Shown here: positions 43,529 to 51,084 of the stretch, piece after piece | Position numbering within the stretch: the first letter of the stretch is position 1 | How the letters are laid out: every line of letters begins with the position of its first letter | Assembly (NCBI GenBank): GCA_016280595.1 | Contig: JAEEHB010000002.1 | Coordinates: 1 to 64,000 of the forward strand | DNA: 64,000 nucleotides | Direction of reading: 5' to 3' | Source: Clostridiaceae bacterium | GTDB lineage: Bacteria; Bacillota; Clostridia; Oscillospirales; Acutalibacteraceae | Made by a program: the position numbers and the translations under genes | Notes under the pieces: generated by a model | What the model was told of the DNA's origin: nothing | The model's input: only the letters and a program-made list of their open reading frames with translations | Database searches by the model: none

Positions 43529-44617
43529 ATGTCTTTTTCACTCGAAAAATATGTTGCCCCGGATTTCACATCCGCCGTTTTTGAAAACTCACCCGACGCG
43601 GTGCTTCGTCCGTCACCCAAAGACGGAGTCGCGCCCGATAATTATCACGCGACCAGCATCTATCCCGAGTATTTCAAGATAAACGGGCAGTGGCTGCTTG
43701 CAGAGGAGAGCAGGATGGACTGCGTGCCCGTATATGAAAACGGACGCATTTCCGTTAAGGAATTCCGCCGCCTCAAAGCGGGCGACCTTGTTGTCTGCGG
43801 CAGGACGGAGCGCGCCGAAGAGGGCATTTTCCTTTATGCCGACGGCTTCCCGGGCGAAGATACGGAAAAGGAAACCTTTGCTTTCAGGCAGGGGCACTCG
43901 AGGGAAACATCTTTTTCGCGCGACTATGATGAACTCTATGAACTGCTGAAACACGAAAAGGAAAACGGCAAGATAGTATGGGTTATGGGCCCCGCTTTTT
44001 CGTTTGACCACGATGCGAGAGACGCTTTTTCAAGAGTGATCGCGGGCGGCTACGCCCACGCCGTGCTTGCGGGCAATGCCCTCGCTACGCACGACCTTGA
44101 GGGCGCTTATCTCAAAACCGCGCTCGGGCAGAATATCTACACACAGAAAAATCAGCCGCTCGGCCATTACAACCATATCGACACCCTCAACAGAATCCGC
44201 TATTACGGCTCTGTATCCGAATTCATAAAAAATGAAAACATAGATAACGGCATTATATACAGCTGTGAGAAATACGGCGTGCCCTATGTGCTCGCGGGCT
44301 CAATTCGTGACGACGGCCCGATTCCCTGCGTTTACGGCGATGCTTATGCCGCGCAGGACGCAATGAGAGCCGTGATAAAGGACGCTACAACCGTTATCTG
44401 CATGGCAACCATGCTTCACTCCATAGCGGTCGGAAATATGACGCCGTCATTCAGGGTGACCAAAGACGGCACAGTCAGAAAAGTCTATTTCTACTGCGTT
44501 GATATTTCCGAATTCACGGTGAACAAACTCACCGACAGAGGAAGTCTGAGTTCAAGAGGAATAGTCACCAACGCTCAGGACTTCATAGTCAATATAGCAA
44601 ACGGTCTAGGATTATAA
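43529..44617 (+). CDS. TIGR00300 / LOR-SDH conserved-region protein
   Basis: 362 residues. PEYFKINGQWLLAEESRMDC and MGPAFSFDHDARDAFSRVI, AHAVLAGNALATHDLEGAYL and TVICMATMLHSIAVGNMTPS are the conserved blocks of the TIGR00300 family, also called the lysine-ketoglutarate reductase/saccharopine dehydrogenase conserved region. It is known mostly from archaea and some anaerobic bacteria, where members are linked to arginine/ornithine metabolism. A Rossmann-like nucleotide-binding C-terminal half is expected. I start at ATG 43529 with AAAGG 9 bases upstream; TTG at 43508 is upstream and weaker. It is followed 17 bases on by a metallophosphoesterase gene. The exact reaction is not certain. Confidence 0.75.
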   Translation: MSFSLEKYVAPDFTSAVFENSPDAVLRPSPKDGVAPDNYHATSIYPEYFKINGQWLLAEESRMDCVPVYENGRISVKEFRRLKAGDLVVCGRTERAEEGIFLYADGFPGEDTEKETFAFRQGHSRETSFSRDYDELYELLKHEKENGKIVWVMGPAFSFDHDARDAFSRVIAGGYAHAVLAGNALATHDLEGAYLKTALGQNIYTQKNQPLGHYNHIDTLNRIRYYGSVSEFIKNENIDNGIIYSCEKYGVPYVLAGSIRDDGPIPCVYGDAYAAQDAMRAVIKDATTVICMATMLHSIAVGNMTPSFRVTKDGTVRKVYFYCVDISEFTVNKLTDRGSLSSRGIVTNAQDFIVNIANGLGL

Positions 44618-44634
44618 CTTACGGAGGAATTAAA

Positions 44635-46272
44635 ATGTCTGCAAAGATTTACGGCTCGGGCAACAAGCCTCTTAAAATCCAGTTTATCACCGATGTGCAC
44701 TATTACTCACGCGAAAACGGCACCGAAGGCGCCGCCTATGATAAGGAAGAGGCAAAGAGCCAGATAGTAATAAAAGACAGTGACATCGTAATAAAGAGAG
44801 CGTTTGATATGCTCTGTGAGGATACCTCAACCGATATAGTTGTTCTTTCGGGCGATACCACGAGAAACGGCGAATATAACTCCCACGCCGGCATAATCGA
44901 ACTGCTCCGCTCTCTCAAAGCGCGCGGCAAGCAGGTCTATGTGATTACCGCCACCCACGATTACAGGGGAGGCGGCGAAGGTGTAGGATTCAAAGGCGAC
45001 GAAAGAATAAAAGTTCCCGCCGTGAGCGACAGGCAGGAACTCTGGGATATGTATTATGAATTCGGCCCCGAGCAGGCGATTGCCACTCACAGAGAGTCGC
45101 TCTCATATGTGGTGCAGCTCGCTCCCGGCTACCGTCTGTTTGCACTTAATGACGATACAAATATGAAACAGGAGGGCGGCGGCTCGGGCTACCCCGATTC
45201 CTGTATGGAATGGATTAAAGAGCAGCTCGAGGACGCGAAGAAAAACGATCAGTTTGTTATCGCGATGACTCACCATCCGATGATTTCCCCCTCACCGTTT
45301 TATTCGATAATCGGCAGCGGCGATATGCAGAAAAATCACGAGACAACCCGTGAAATCTTTGCGGACGCAGGTCTTTCCTGTATGCTTACGGGCCATACTC
45401 ATATCCATAATATCGGCTATATCACCACCGCGAAAGGCAACAGGTTTTATGATATTTCGTGCAGCGCTCTTATCGGCTGCCCGCCCAACTACAGAAACGT
45501 GACCTTTGACCCCGCCAACGCTAAGGTTGAAGTGGAAACGGTCACCGTTACCGATGTGCCCGGCCTTAAAACCGAAAAGGGCGGCTTTGACAAATACATG
45601 GAAGACTTCTTCTTCGGTATGATTAAAAGAGTTGTCTGGGCAATGGGTTACGATATCGACAAACTTGCCGAGATGACTCCCGCTTTTTCAATACCGGGCG
45701 AGAAGGTCCGTAAACTCAGGGCAGTAATCAAGCCCGTCGGCAAATTCCTCAACAAACTCACTTTCAAAAAAATCTGGAGAGTGTGCAAAAAAGAATGCGG
45801 GCTCAAAAAAGCGGATATTGAGGATATAAAAGACAACAAGGTTGTTGACTTCATAGTTGAACTTGTCAAAAACCTTTACTGCGGCGATTCTCCCTATACT
45901 CCCGACACAAGGGAATACAAACTCACCTGCGGCTTCCTCAATGTGATTGACAGTTTTCTCGGCACAATCCATCTGCCGATTGGCAAATTTCTCAAGGGCG
46001 CGCAGAGTGTACGCTCACTTGTTGAGCCTCTCCTCTGGAAAGACGGCTATCCCGATGCCGCGGCAACCCTTCCGCTCTATCCTCTTTACGACGACGAAAA
46101 CCCCGCCCCCGCGGAAATGTTTGAGAAAAAGGAATTCACCGACACCGTAAAGAAGAGCAGAAAAGGTCCGCTTGTGCTGCTTATTATCATCCTTGCCGTG
46201 CTTATTCTGCTCGGCATACTCGCGGCAGTCATAGCGGGAATAATCGCTCTCATAATGCTTCTCATCCACTGA
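44635..46272 (+). CDS. Metallophosphoesterase with C-terminal membrane anchor
   Basis: 545 residues. Catalytic domain at about 12-300 with the calcineurin-type motifs ITDVHYYSREN, VLSGDTTRNGEY, ITATHDYRG (Asp instead of the usual Asn-His order), MTHHPMISPS and LTGHTHIHNIGY. A helical central region follows (about 310-490), then a very hydrophobic C-terminal segment (PLVLLIIILAVLILLGILAAV and onward). No signal peptide is visible. Without one, a C-terminal anchor would leave the catalytic part in the cytoplasm, which differs from the secreted phosphoesterase at 8138-9472. GGAGG lies 7 bases before the ATG. Substrate unknown. Confidence 0.83.
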   Translation: MSAKIYGSGNKPLKIQFITDVHYYSRENGTEGAAYDKEEAKSQIVIKDSDIVIKRAFDMLCEDTSTDIVVLSGDTTRNGEYNSHAGIIELLRSLKARGKQVYVITATHDYRGGGEGVGFKGDERIKVPAVSDRQELWDMYYEFGPEQAIATHRESLSYVVQLAPGYRLFALNDDTNMKQEGGGSGYPDSCMEWIKEQLEDAKKNDQFVIAMTHHPMISPSPFYSIIGSGDMQKNHETTREIFADAGLSCMLTGHTHIHNIGYITTAKGNRFYDISCSALIGCPPNYRNVTFDPANAKVEVETVTVTDVPGLKTEKGGFDKYMEDFFFGMIKRVVWAMGYDIDKLAEMTPAFSIPGEKVRKLRAVIKPVGKFLNKLTFKKIWRVCKKECGLKKADIEDIKDNKVVDFIVELVKNLYCGDSPYTPDTREYKLTCGFLNVIDSFLGTIHLPIGKFLKGAQSVRSLVEPLLWKDGYPDAAATLPLYPLYDDENPAPAEMFEKKEFTDTVKKSRKGPLVLLIIILAVLILLGILAAVIAGIIALIMLLIH

Positions 46273-46356
46273 CAGCGAAAGAGCGGCAATTATAAACCAC
46301 AGGCAATAAGGCACACACCGGCAAATACCGGCAAAGATATTTTTCGAGGCGTTACA

Positions 46357-47442
46357 ATGAAAAAACTTTTGGCATTCGCAATTATCATCGCACTTATCAT
46401 GACATCTTTTATCGCGGTCATTTCCCACGCACAGGACGACGAATTCTTTGAAGGAATGAACGTCGTTCAGAATTCTGAGGATGACGGCTCACGCGCTCAC
46501 GACATAGAGCCGCCTCAGGGCGAAAACCCGGACGGTGACAATGAAAATCCCGGCACCGGGCAGGAACCCGAAGAGCCGGGAAATGAAGATGACGGATATA
46601 TTCCCAAGAAAAAACTTCCCACATCCGAAGGCATAGAAGCGCTCAGGGGAGAGTTCGATTATTATCAGGGGCCGTATGTTTACGGTGTCAGAGCAAACGA
46701 CTACGCTCTGTTTGACCCGAGAGGGAAAAACGACACTCACAAGTATCCGCTTATCGTTTATGTTCACGGCGCGTTTCACGGTCTGCTTCGAGAGGGGCAG
46801 CTCAATGACAGCGACTTCCCTTACTGGGCATCGGAAGAGCTTCAGAGCCGTTTTGACGAGGGCGGAGCCTTCATAATGCTCCCGAGGTCAACCGGCGCGC
46901 TCACTTTCTGGGATCAGGGTCAGGTGCCGAGCCTCAAAGCGGCGATTGACGATGTTATCGCAAATGCGGGTGACAGCATTGATACAAGCAAAATAGTGAT
47001 TATGGGCTCATCCGACGGCGGAGCAATGGTCCGCAAGATGATTTGCCGTTACCCGACTTTCTTCTGCGGCGCGCTCACCCTTTGCCAGACAGGCTTCTAC
47101 TCGGGCTCGAACGCTCAGAAAACGGCGAATATACCCATCTGGCTCATCGCCTGCAAAAAGGATTTCTTTGTGCTCTATTCAATATTCCAGGTGCCTATGT
47201 GGAATACAATCAAGCGAAACACCAATGTACCCGAAATGTGCAGATTCACATCCCTTGCCGAACTCTATTATCCCGACGGCTCAAAGCCCACGAACACGCA
47301 CAATCTCGCGAGGGTGGCGTCATACGACCTTCAACTGATAGACGGCTCGGATTACCCGTATGCCGAAACGGTTGACGGCAACGGAAAGGTGCTCGACCTT
47401 CATGCGGGCAACGGCATTATCGCCTGGATAAACGAACTGTAA
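46357..47442 (+). CDS. Secreted alpha/beta hydrolase (esterase/depolymerase-like)
   Basis: 361 residues: signal peptide (MKKLLAFAIIIALIMTSFIAVISHAQ), an acidic Pro/Gly/Glu-rich linker (about 45-85; EPPQGENPDGDNENPGTGQE), then an alpha/beta hydrolase domain from about 95. The nucleophile is Ser219 in MGSSDGGAMVRK (GxSxG); PLIVYVHGAFHG supplies the oxyanion region, and the terminal AGNGIIAW and THN segments are near where the catalytic His should be. The fold and MxxGxSDGGAM motif resemble polyhydroxybutyrate depolymerase-like and feruloyl esterase-like secreted enzymes. Substrate unknown. A GAGG lies 7 bases before the start. Confidence 0.8.
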   Translation: MKKLLAFAIIIALIMTSFIAVISHAQDDEFFEGMNVVQNSEDDGSRAHDIEPPQGENPDGDNENPGTGQEPEEPGNEDDGYIPKKKLPTSEGIEALRGEFDYYQGPYVYGVRANDYALFDPRGKNDTHKYPLIVYVHGAFHGLLREGQLNDSDFPYWASEELQSRFDEGGAFIMLPRSTGALTFWDQGQVPSLKAAIDDVIANAGDSIDTSKIVIMGSSDGGAMVRKMICRYPTFFCGALTLCQTGFYSGSNAQKTANIPIWLIACKKDFFVLYSIFQVPMWNTIKRNTNVPEMCRFTSLAELYYPDGSKPTNTHNLARVASYDLQLIDGSDYPYAETVDGNGKVLDLHAGNGIIAWINEL

Positions 47443-47477
47443 TTACAATAGAATATCTGAAAAAAGCAAAAAAAATC

Positions 47478-47501
47478 GCCCCTTTTGGGGGCGTTTTTTT
47501 C
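47478..47501. terminator. Bidirectional terminator
   Basis: A 6-bp GC stem (CGCCCC / GGGGCG) with a short T-rich loop, followed by seven T on the plus strand and a T-run on the minus strand. It ends both the hydrolase gene and the zinc-ribbon gene. Confidence 0.9.
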
Positions 47502-47508
47502 GACTCAA

Positions 47509-47790
47509 TCAGGCCTCTTCCTGCTGAATCTTTGCAAAGCACTCGCTGCAGTAAACAGGTCTGTCCTCACGCGGCTTAAAGGGAACTTTTGCAACTCCAC
47601 CGCAGGAATCGCATGTTGCCTCAAACCATTCGCGCTCTCCGCGGGCAGCATTTTTGCGTGCGTCACGGCAGGCTTTGCAGCGCTGGGGCTCGTTTACGAA
47701 ACCCTTTTCAGCGTAGAATTCCTGTTCACCGGCGGTGAAAACGAATTCGTTTCCGCATTCCTTGCAGATGAGAGTTTTGTCTTCGTACAT
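47509..47790 (-). CDS. CxxC-x17-CxxC zinc-ribbon protein
   Basis: 93 residues with two zinc ribbons. The first has LICKECGNEFVFTAGEQEFY and then CKAC; the second has CDSC, exactly 17 residues, then CSEC. This is the CxxC-x17-CxxC family, small proteins found widely in Firmicutes and candidate phyla without known function; nucleic-acid or protein binding is likely. I start at ATG 47790 (MYEDKTLICKEC) with GAGG 8 bases upstream. An in-frame upstream start would read through a structured leader. The gene follows the sigma factor gene by 105 bases, so the two may share a transcript. Confidence 0.85.
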   Translation of the reverse strand: MYEDKTLICKECGNEFVFTAGEQEFYAEKGFVNEPQRCKACRDARKNAARGEREWFEATCDSCGGVAKVPFKPREDRPVYCSECFAKIQQEEA

Positions 47791-47895
47791 GGATTTTACC
47801 TCGCTAAAATAATTTTTCCCCTGGGCGGAATTGCACCGCCACCTTTGTCTAGACAACGTTCTGCTTAAACTACGTGGGGCATATATGAAGCGAAA
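47791..47895 (-). promoter_or_regulatory. Structured leader of the zinc-ribbon gene, tRNA-like T-arm
   Basis: On the minus strand: GCCCC (47881-47877 region), a perfect 12-base palindrome TTGTCTAGACAA (47856-47845), a GGCGG / CCGCC hairpin with a 7-base TGCAATT loop (like a tRNA T-loop: T, C, A, A at the expected places), then GGGG that can pair back to the CCCC. Several nested pairings in 65 bases point to a folded RNA or an operator. I do not recognise a known riboswitch class. Confidence 0.45.
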
Positions 47896-48483
47896 TCAAT
47901 CGCTTTCTTTACTGAATTTACGGTATTTCTTTCTTATGCGCTGAATCGCATTGTCGACCGCTTTTTCGCTGCACGAAAGGCGGGCGGCTATTTCGGAATA
48001 CCTGCAGCCTTTTAGCCTGAGAGAGACAACGCTTTTTTCAAAAGAGGTAAGGCAGGTGTCAATAAACAGGCTGATTTCAATTTTCTGCTCGCGTATGGTG
48101 ATGCTGTTTACCGGGTCTTCCGGGTCATAGGGAATATCGTCATCAATGATATTCACGGCTCCCGAGAGGGCTTTGTTGCCGTCTGACGAGCAGGAGTTAA
48201 CGAAAGAAATGATTCTGCGCTCAATGCATTTCACGGCATATGCCTCAAACGGTACACCGAGCGAAGGGTCATAACTTTTGACAGCGCCGAGGAAACCTAT
48301 CATACCCTCCTGCGCGAGGTCCTCCTCAGAGAGCCTGTAATTGCCGGATGAGTATTTGATTCCTTTGGCTGTCGCGGCGGGAGAGATTGCGGCAACGAGA
48401 CGCGACATTGCGTCGTCATCTCCTTCATTTGCCCGCTTTACGAGTTCCGCGGTGGCGGCAAATTCTTCGCTGTTTTTCATCAT
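47896..48483 (-). CDS. RNA polymerase sigma-70 family factor (SigH-like)
   Basis: 195 residues. Region 2 is at about 40-105, with ISPAATAKGIKYSSGNYRLSEEDLAQEGMIGF: the DLxQEGxIGxLxAV helix of region 2.1-2.2, then YDPSLGVPFEAYAVKCIERRIISFV (2.3-2.4). Region 4 is at about 145-190 with FEKSVVSLRLKGCRYSEIAARLSCSEKAVDNAIQRIRKK, a helix-turn-helix for the -35 box. It resembles Bacillus SigH and related stationary-phase or sporulation factors; no anti-sigma gene is adjacent. The start is ATG 48483 with GAGAGG 9 bases upstream; a second ATG follows directly. A consensus promoter precedes it. Confidence 0.88.
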   Translation of the reverse strand: MMKNSEEFAATAELVKRANEGDDDAMSRLVAAISPAATAKGIKYSSGNYRLSEEDLAQEGMIGFLGAVKSYDPSLGVPFEAYAVKCIERRIISFVNSCSSDGNKALSGAVNIIDDDIPYDPEDPVNSITIREQKIEISLFIDTCLTSFEKSVVSLRLKGCRYSEIAARLSCSEKAVDNAIQRIRKKYRKFSKESD

Positions 48484-48514
48484 GATAACCAACCTCTCAC
48501 CATAAGCGTTTTAC

Positions 48515-48543
48515 ATTATAAAGGGTAATAATTTCTTTGTCAA
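48515..48543 (-). promoter_or_regulatory. Consensus sigma-A promoter for the sigma factor gene
   Basis: Exact TTGACA (48543-48538), 17 bases, exact TATAAT (48520-48515), about 32 bases before the start. Confidence 0.9.
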
Positions 48544-48561
48544 TATTTTAGAAAAAATAAT

Positions 48562-48606
48562 TTGTGCAAATTGCAGTAATTGACTGAATTTGTAACCTTT
48601 GCACAA
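48562..48606. repeat. Inverted repeat in the sigma-ydjC intergenic region
   Basis: TTGTGCAAA (48562-48570) and TTTGCACAA (48598-48606) are perfect inverted copies 27 bases apart. They lie upstream of both divergent promoters, close to the sigma -35, and could be two half-operators. Confidence 0.45.
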
Positions 48607-48686
48607 GCGGAAAACGGCATAATAGACAAACAAAACCCCTTGTGTTTGTTGATATCGCCTATTATTATTTCACCCGAACAAGTTGT

Positions 48687-48715
48687 TTGACAAGAGCGCC
48701 TTACACAGTTAAAAT
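48687..48715 (+). promoter_or_regulatory. Sigma-A promoter for the ydjC-aroQ-PAP2 operon
   Basis: Exact TTGACA (48687-48692), 17 bases, TAAAAT (48710-48715), 36 bases before the ATG at 48752. Confidence 0.82.
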
Positions 48716-48751
48716 GAAAAAGAACAATAAATCATATACGGAGGAGTAAAA

Positions 48752-49627
48752 ATGAAACGTTATCTTATCATAAACGCCGATGACTGCGGTCTGTGTGACA
48801 GCGCAAACGAAGCGATTTTTGACCTTTTCAGAAGCGGCTCAATCAAATCTTCCACAATTATGATGCCCTGCCCCAAAGCAAAAGAGGCGGTGCGTTTCGC
48901 GGCGGAAAATCCGCAGTATGCCTTCGGCGTTCACCTTACAATGACAAACGAGTGGCAGGCAAACTGGCCCTGGGGCTCGCTCACAGGCGGCAAAACGCTC
49001 GTAAACGAAGAGGGCAGGATGTGGCCCGAAAACGAGGACTTTGAAAGCCACTGTACATATAAAGAAGCGGAAAAGGAGATTTACGCCCAGATTGAAATGG
49101 CTGAAAATCTCGGCATGAAGGTAGTGCAGGTAGATAACCATATGGGCTCCCTTTACGGAATGAACGGCAGATACTTAATGCTCCCGAAGGTCTTTAAAAT
49201 CTGCGGCAAAAAGAAATATCCCTTCCGTATGTGCACCACACCCAAAGACGAATTCTGCCCCGAGGGCGTATCGCTCGGTCTCTATAAATTCTTCTGCTAT
49301 TTCTGCAGATTTCTCGGCAAAATCCATAAGGTTGTAACCCCCGATTACCTTATACTTACCGACCAGGTCGCCTCCCTTAAAGACAAGGCAACCTATGAGG
49401 AATTCAGAGACGCTTTCCTTGAATTCCACGGCAATATTCCCGACGGCGTCACCGAAACCTTTATCCACCCCGCCTATGATACCGACGAAATGAAGCACAT
49501 CACCGGCACCTGGCAGAGAAGATACTGGGAGTACCTGCTGATGAAGGACCCCGTAACTCACGAGTTCTTCAAAAGCAAGGATATCGAGCTTATCAGTTAC
49601 CGCGAACTGCTTGAAATGAAAAAATAA
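48752..49627 (+). CDS. YdjC/ChbG-family carbohydrate deacetylase
   Basis: 291 residues. Members remove N-acetyl groups from oligosaccharides such as chitobiose in the cytoplasm using a metal held by Asp and His residues. The motifs are INADDCGLCDSANEAI at 6-21 (the D-D metal pair), GVHLTMTNEW (about 59-68) and QVDNHMGSLYG (about 130-140) with the H-x-H-type ligand, here NHM. ETFIHPAYD is the last conserved motif. GGAGGAG lies 5 bases before the ATG. It is followed 15 bases later by aroQ; no chitobiose phosphorylase or PTS gene is nearby, so the substrate stays open. Confidence 0.88.
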   Translation: MKRYLIINADDCGLCDSANEAIFDLFRSGSIKSSTIMMPCPKAKEAVRFAAENPQYAFGVHLTMTNEWQANWPWGSLTGGKTLVNEEGRMWPENEDFESHCTYKEAEKEIYAQIEMAENLGMKVVQVDNHMGSLYGMNGRYLMLPKVFKICGKKKYPFRMCTTPKDEFCPEGVSLGLYKFFCYFCRFLGKIHKVVTPDYLILTDQVASLKDKATYEEFRDAFLEFHGNIPDGVTETFIHPAYDTDEMKHITGTWQRRYWEYLLMKDPVTHEFFKSKDIELISYRELLEMKK

Positions 49628-49642
49628 GAAAGAGGTCGGATT

Positions 49643-50077
49643 ATGAAGATACTCGTCATAAACGGTCCCAATATCAATATGCTCGGCATAAGAGAGCCCG
49701 GCATCTACGGCAGCGAAGACTACGTTCACCTGTGCTCGATGATAACGGAGCACGGCAAAGAAGCCGGCGTGCAGACCGAGATTTATCAGTCCAACCACGA
49801 GGGAGACCTCGTTGATAAAATCCAGCAGGCATACGGAAACACGGACGCTATTATCATTAACCCCGGCGCCTATACTCACACGAGCGTTGCCCTGCTGGAC
49901 GCGCTCAAAGCGGTGGGCATTCCCGCCGTTGAGGTGCATATCAGCGACCCGGACACCCGCGAAGATTTCAGAAAGATAAGTTATGTGCGCCTCGCCGCAG
50001 TTAAAACAATCAAGGGCAAGGGACTTCAGGGTTATCTTGACGCTATGGATTATATTGTAAAGGAAGTAATAAAATGA
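49643..50077 (+). CDS. aroQ: Type II 3-dehydroquinate dehydratase
   Basis: Third step of the shikimate pathway, 3-dehydroquinate to 3-dehydroshikimate. 144 residues, the normal size of the dodecameric type II enzyme. INGPNINMLGIREPGIYG contains the catalytic Tyr and the flexible active-site loop Arg. INPGAYTHTSVALLDAL and VEVHISDPDTREDF contain the substrate Asn, His and the Glu-His pair. It starts 15 bases after the ydjC gene and overlaps the PAP2 gene by 4 bases (ATGA). No other aro gene is in the window, which is normal for dispersed shikimate genes. Confidence 0.95.
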   Translation: MKILVINGPNINMLGIREPGIYGSEDYVHLCSMITEHGKEAGVQTEIYQSNHEGDLVDKIQQAYGNTDAIIINPGAYTHTSVALLDALKAVGIPAVEVHISDPDTREDFRKISYVRLAAVKTIKGKGLQGYLDAMDYIVKEVIK

Positions 50078-51036
50078 GAGCAACAAGAAAACAGATTGCG
50101 TGGGCGTGGATTCTGTTTGCAGTCGTTTTTGCGGCGCTTCTTATCACCGCCACATTTACCGACCTTCAGGTTTCACAGATTCTCACCAAGGGCACCTTGC
50201 CCGATGGCAGTTACCTCGCAAAGGGTATTTTCGGCGTTACGCTCGAATGCCTCGGCTGCACAGCGCCATACCTTATGGGCGGAATTGCGCTTGAACTTTT
50301 CTTTATATATATACTTCGCTTCGCAAAGAGCAAAGGCGTTAAAATAATACTCGGCATAGTTTTGCAGATTGCCGATTTTGCCACCTGGTATGCCGTTGCG
50401 CTCGATACGCTCAATTATAATGTAAGGCACTACGGCCTCGAAGGCGGAAAGCCGATGTTTATGAAGACGGAACTTATCTTTGTAGCCGCTTTGCTGGTAT
50501 TTCTGACCGCCCTCGCGGCAAACAGTTTCTCCGATGAAAGCATAAAAAGAGTGCCCAATCTCTGCTACGCCACCGCCCTTGCGATAGCGCTTTCGAGCAT
50601 AGTGGTCACTCTTCTCAAAGAGCCCTTCGGCAGACCCCGCTTCAGAGCGATGAATTACGCGGGCGACTTCAGTTATTATTCACGCTGGTATGTTTTGAAT
50701 CATCAGCCGGATAAAGAATGGATGAAGGAATTCTTCAGTTCAACCGATGCCTGCAAATCCTTCCCCAGCGGCCACACACAGAGTGCGGCGATGATATTCT
50801 GTATTGTTATGCTCAAGGATATGTTTGCCTGGACTTCTAAGAAAAAGAACGCTCTTCTCTGGATTGTCAGCATAGTATGGACAGGTGCTGTTGCTCTGAG
50901 CCGCATTATGGTAGGCGCTCACTTCTTCAGTGATGTGCTTGCGGGCGGCACAATCGGTTTCCTCTCCGTGATGCTTGCGAGAGAAATATTGGTATATAAA
51001 GGATATAACTGTAAAACTCTTTTAGGAAAACAGTAA
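50074..51036 (+). CDS. PAP2-family membrane phosphatase
   Basis: 320 residues with six to eight hydrophobic helices. The three phosphatase motifs are complete: KEPFGRPRF (KxxxxxxRP, about 188-196), CKSFPSGHTQSA (PSGH, about 226-237) and SRIMVGAHFFSDVLAG (SRxxxxxHxxxD, about 279-294). Such enzymes dephosphorylate membrane lipids, for example undecaprenyl pyrophosphate or phosphatidate. The start overlaps aroQ by 4 bases. Which lipid is used cannot be read from sequence. Confidence 0.9.
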   Translation: MRATRKQIAWAWILFAVVFAALLITATFTDLQVSQILTKGTLPDGSYLAKGIFGVTLECLGCTAPYLMGGIALELFFIYILRFAKSKGVKIILGIVLQIADFATWYAVALDTLNYNVRHYGLEGGKPMFMKTELIFVAALLVFLTALAANSFSDESIKRVPNLCYATALAIALSSIVVTLLKEPFGRPRFRAMNYAGDFSYYSRWYVLNHQPDKEWMKEFFSSTDACKSFPSGHTQSAAMIFCIVMLKDMFAWTSKKKNALLWIVSIVWTGAVALSRIMVGAHFFSDVLAGGTIGFLSVMLAREILVYKGYNCKTLLGKQ

Positions 51037-51054
51037 TAACTGAAATAATAAAAA

Positions 51055-51080
51055 GGACTGCGCCTGGCAGTCCTTTTTTA
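51055..51080. terminator. Bidirectional terminator
   Basis: GGACTGC (51055-51061) and GCAGTCC (51067-51073) form a stem, extended by A/T pairs, with a T-run on both outward sides. It ends the PAP2 gene and the M23 peptidase gene. Confidence 0.88.
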
Positions 51081-51084
51081 TGTG

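Noticed and set aside
47817-47880. A functional tRNA gene on the minus strand
   Set aside because: The T-arm is good, but the acceptor stem has at least three mismatches, the total is about 64 bases, the anticodon arm has no proper 7-base loop and no CCA follows.
49175-50086. A 303-codon minus-strand frame opposite ydjC and aroQ
   Set aside because: It covers two complete plus-strand enzymes and has no family motif of its own.
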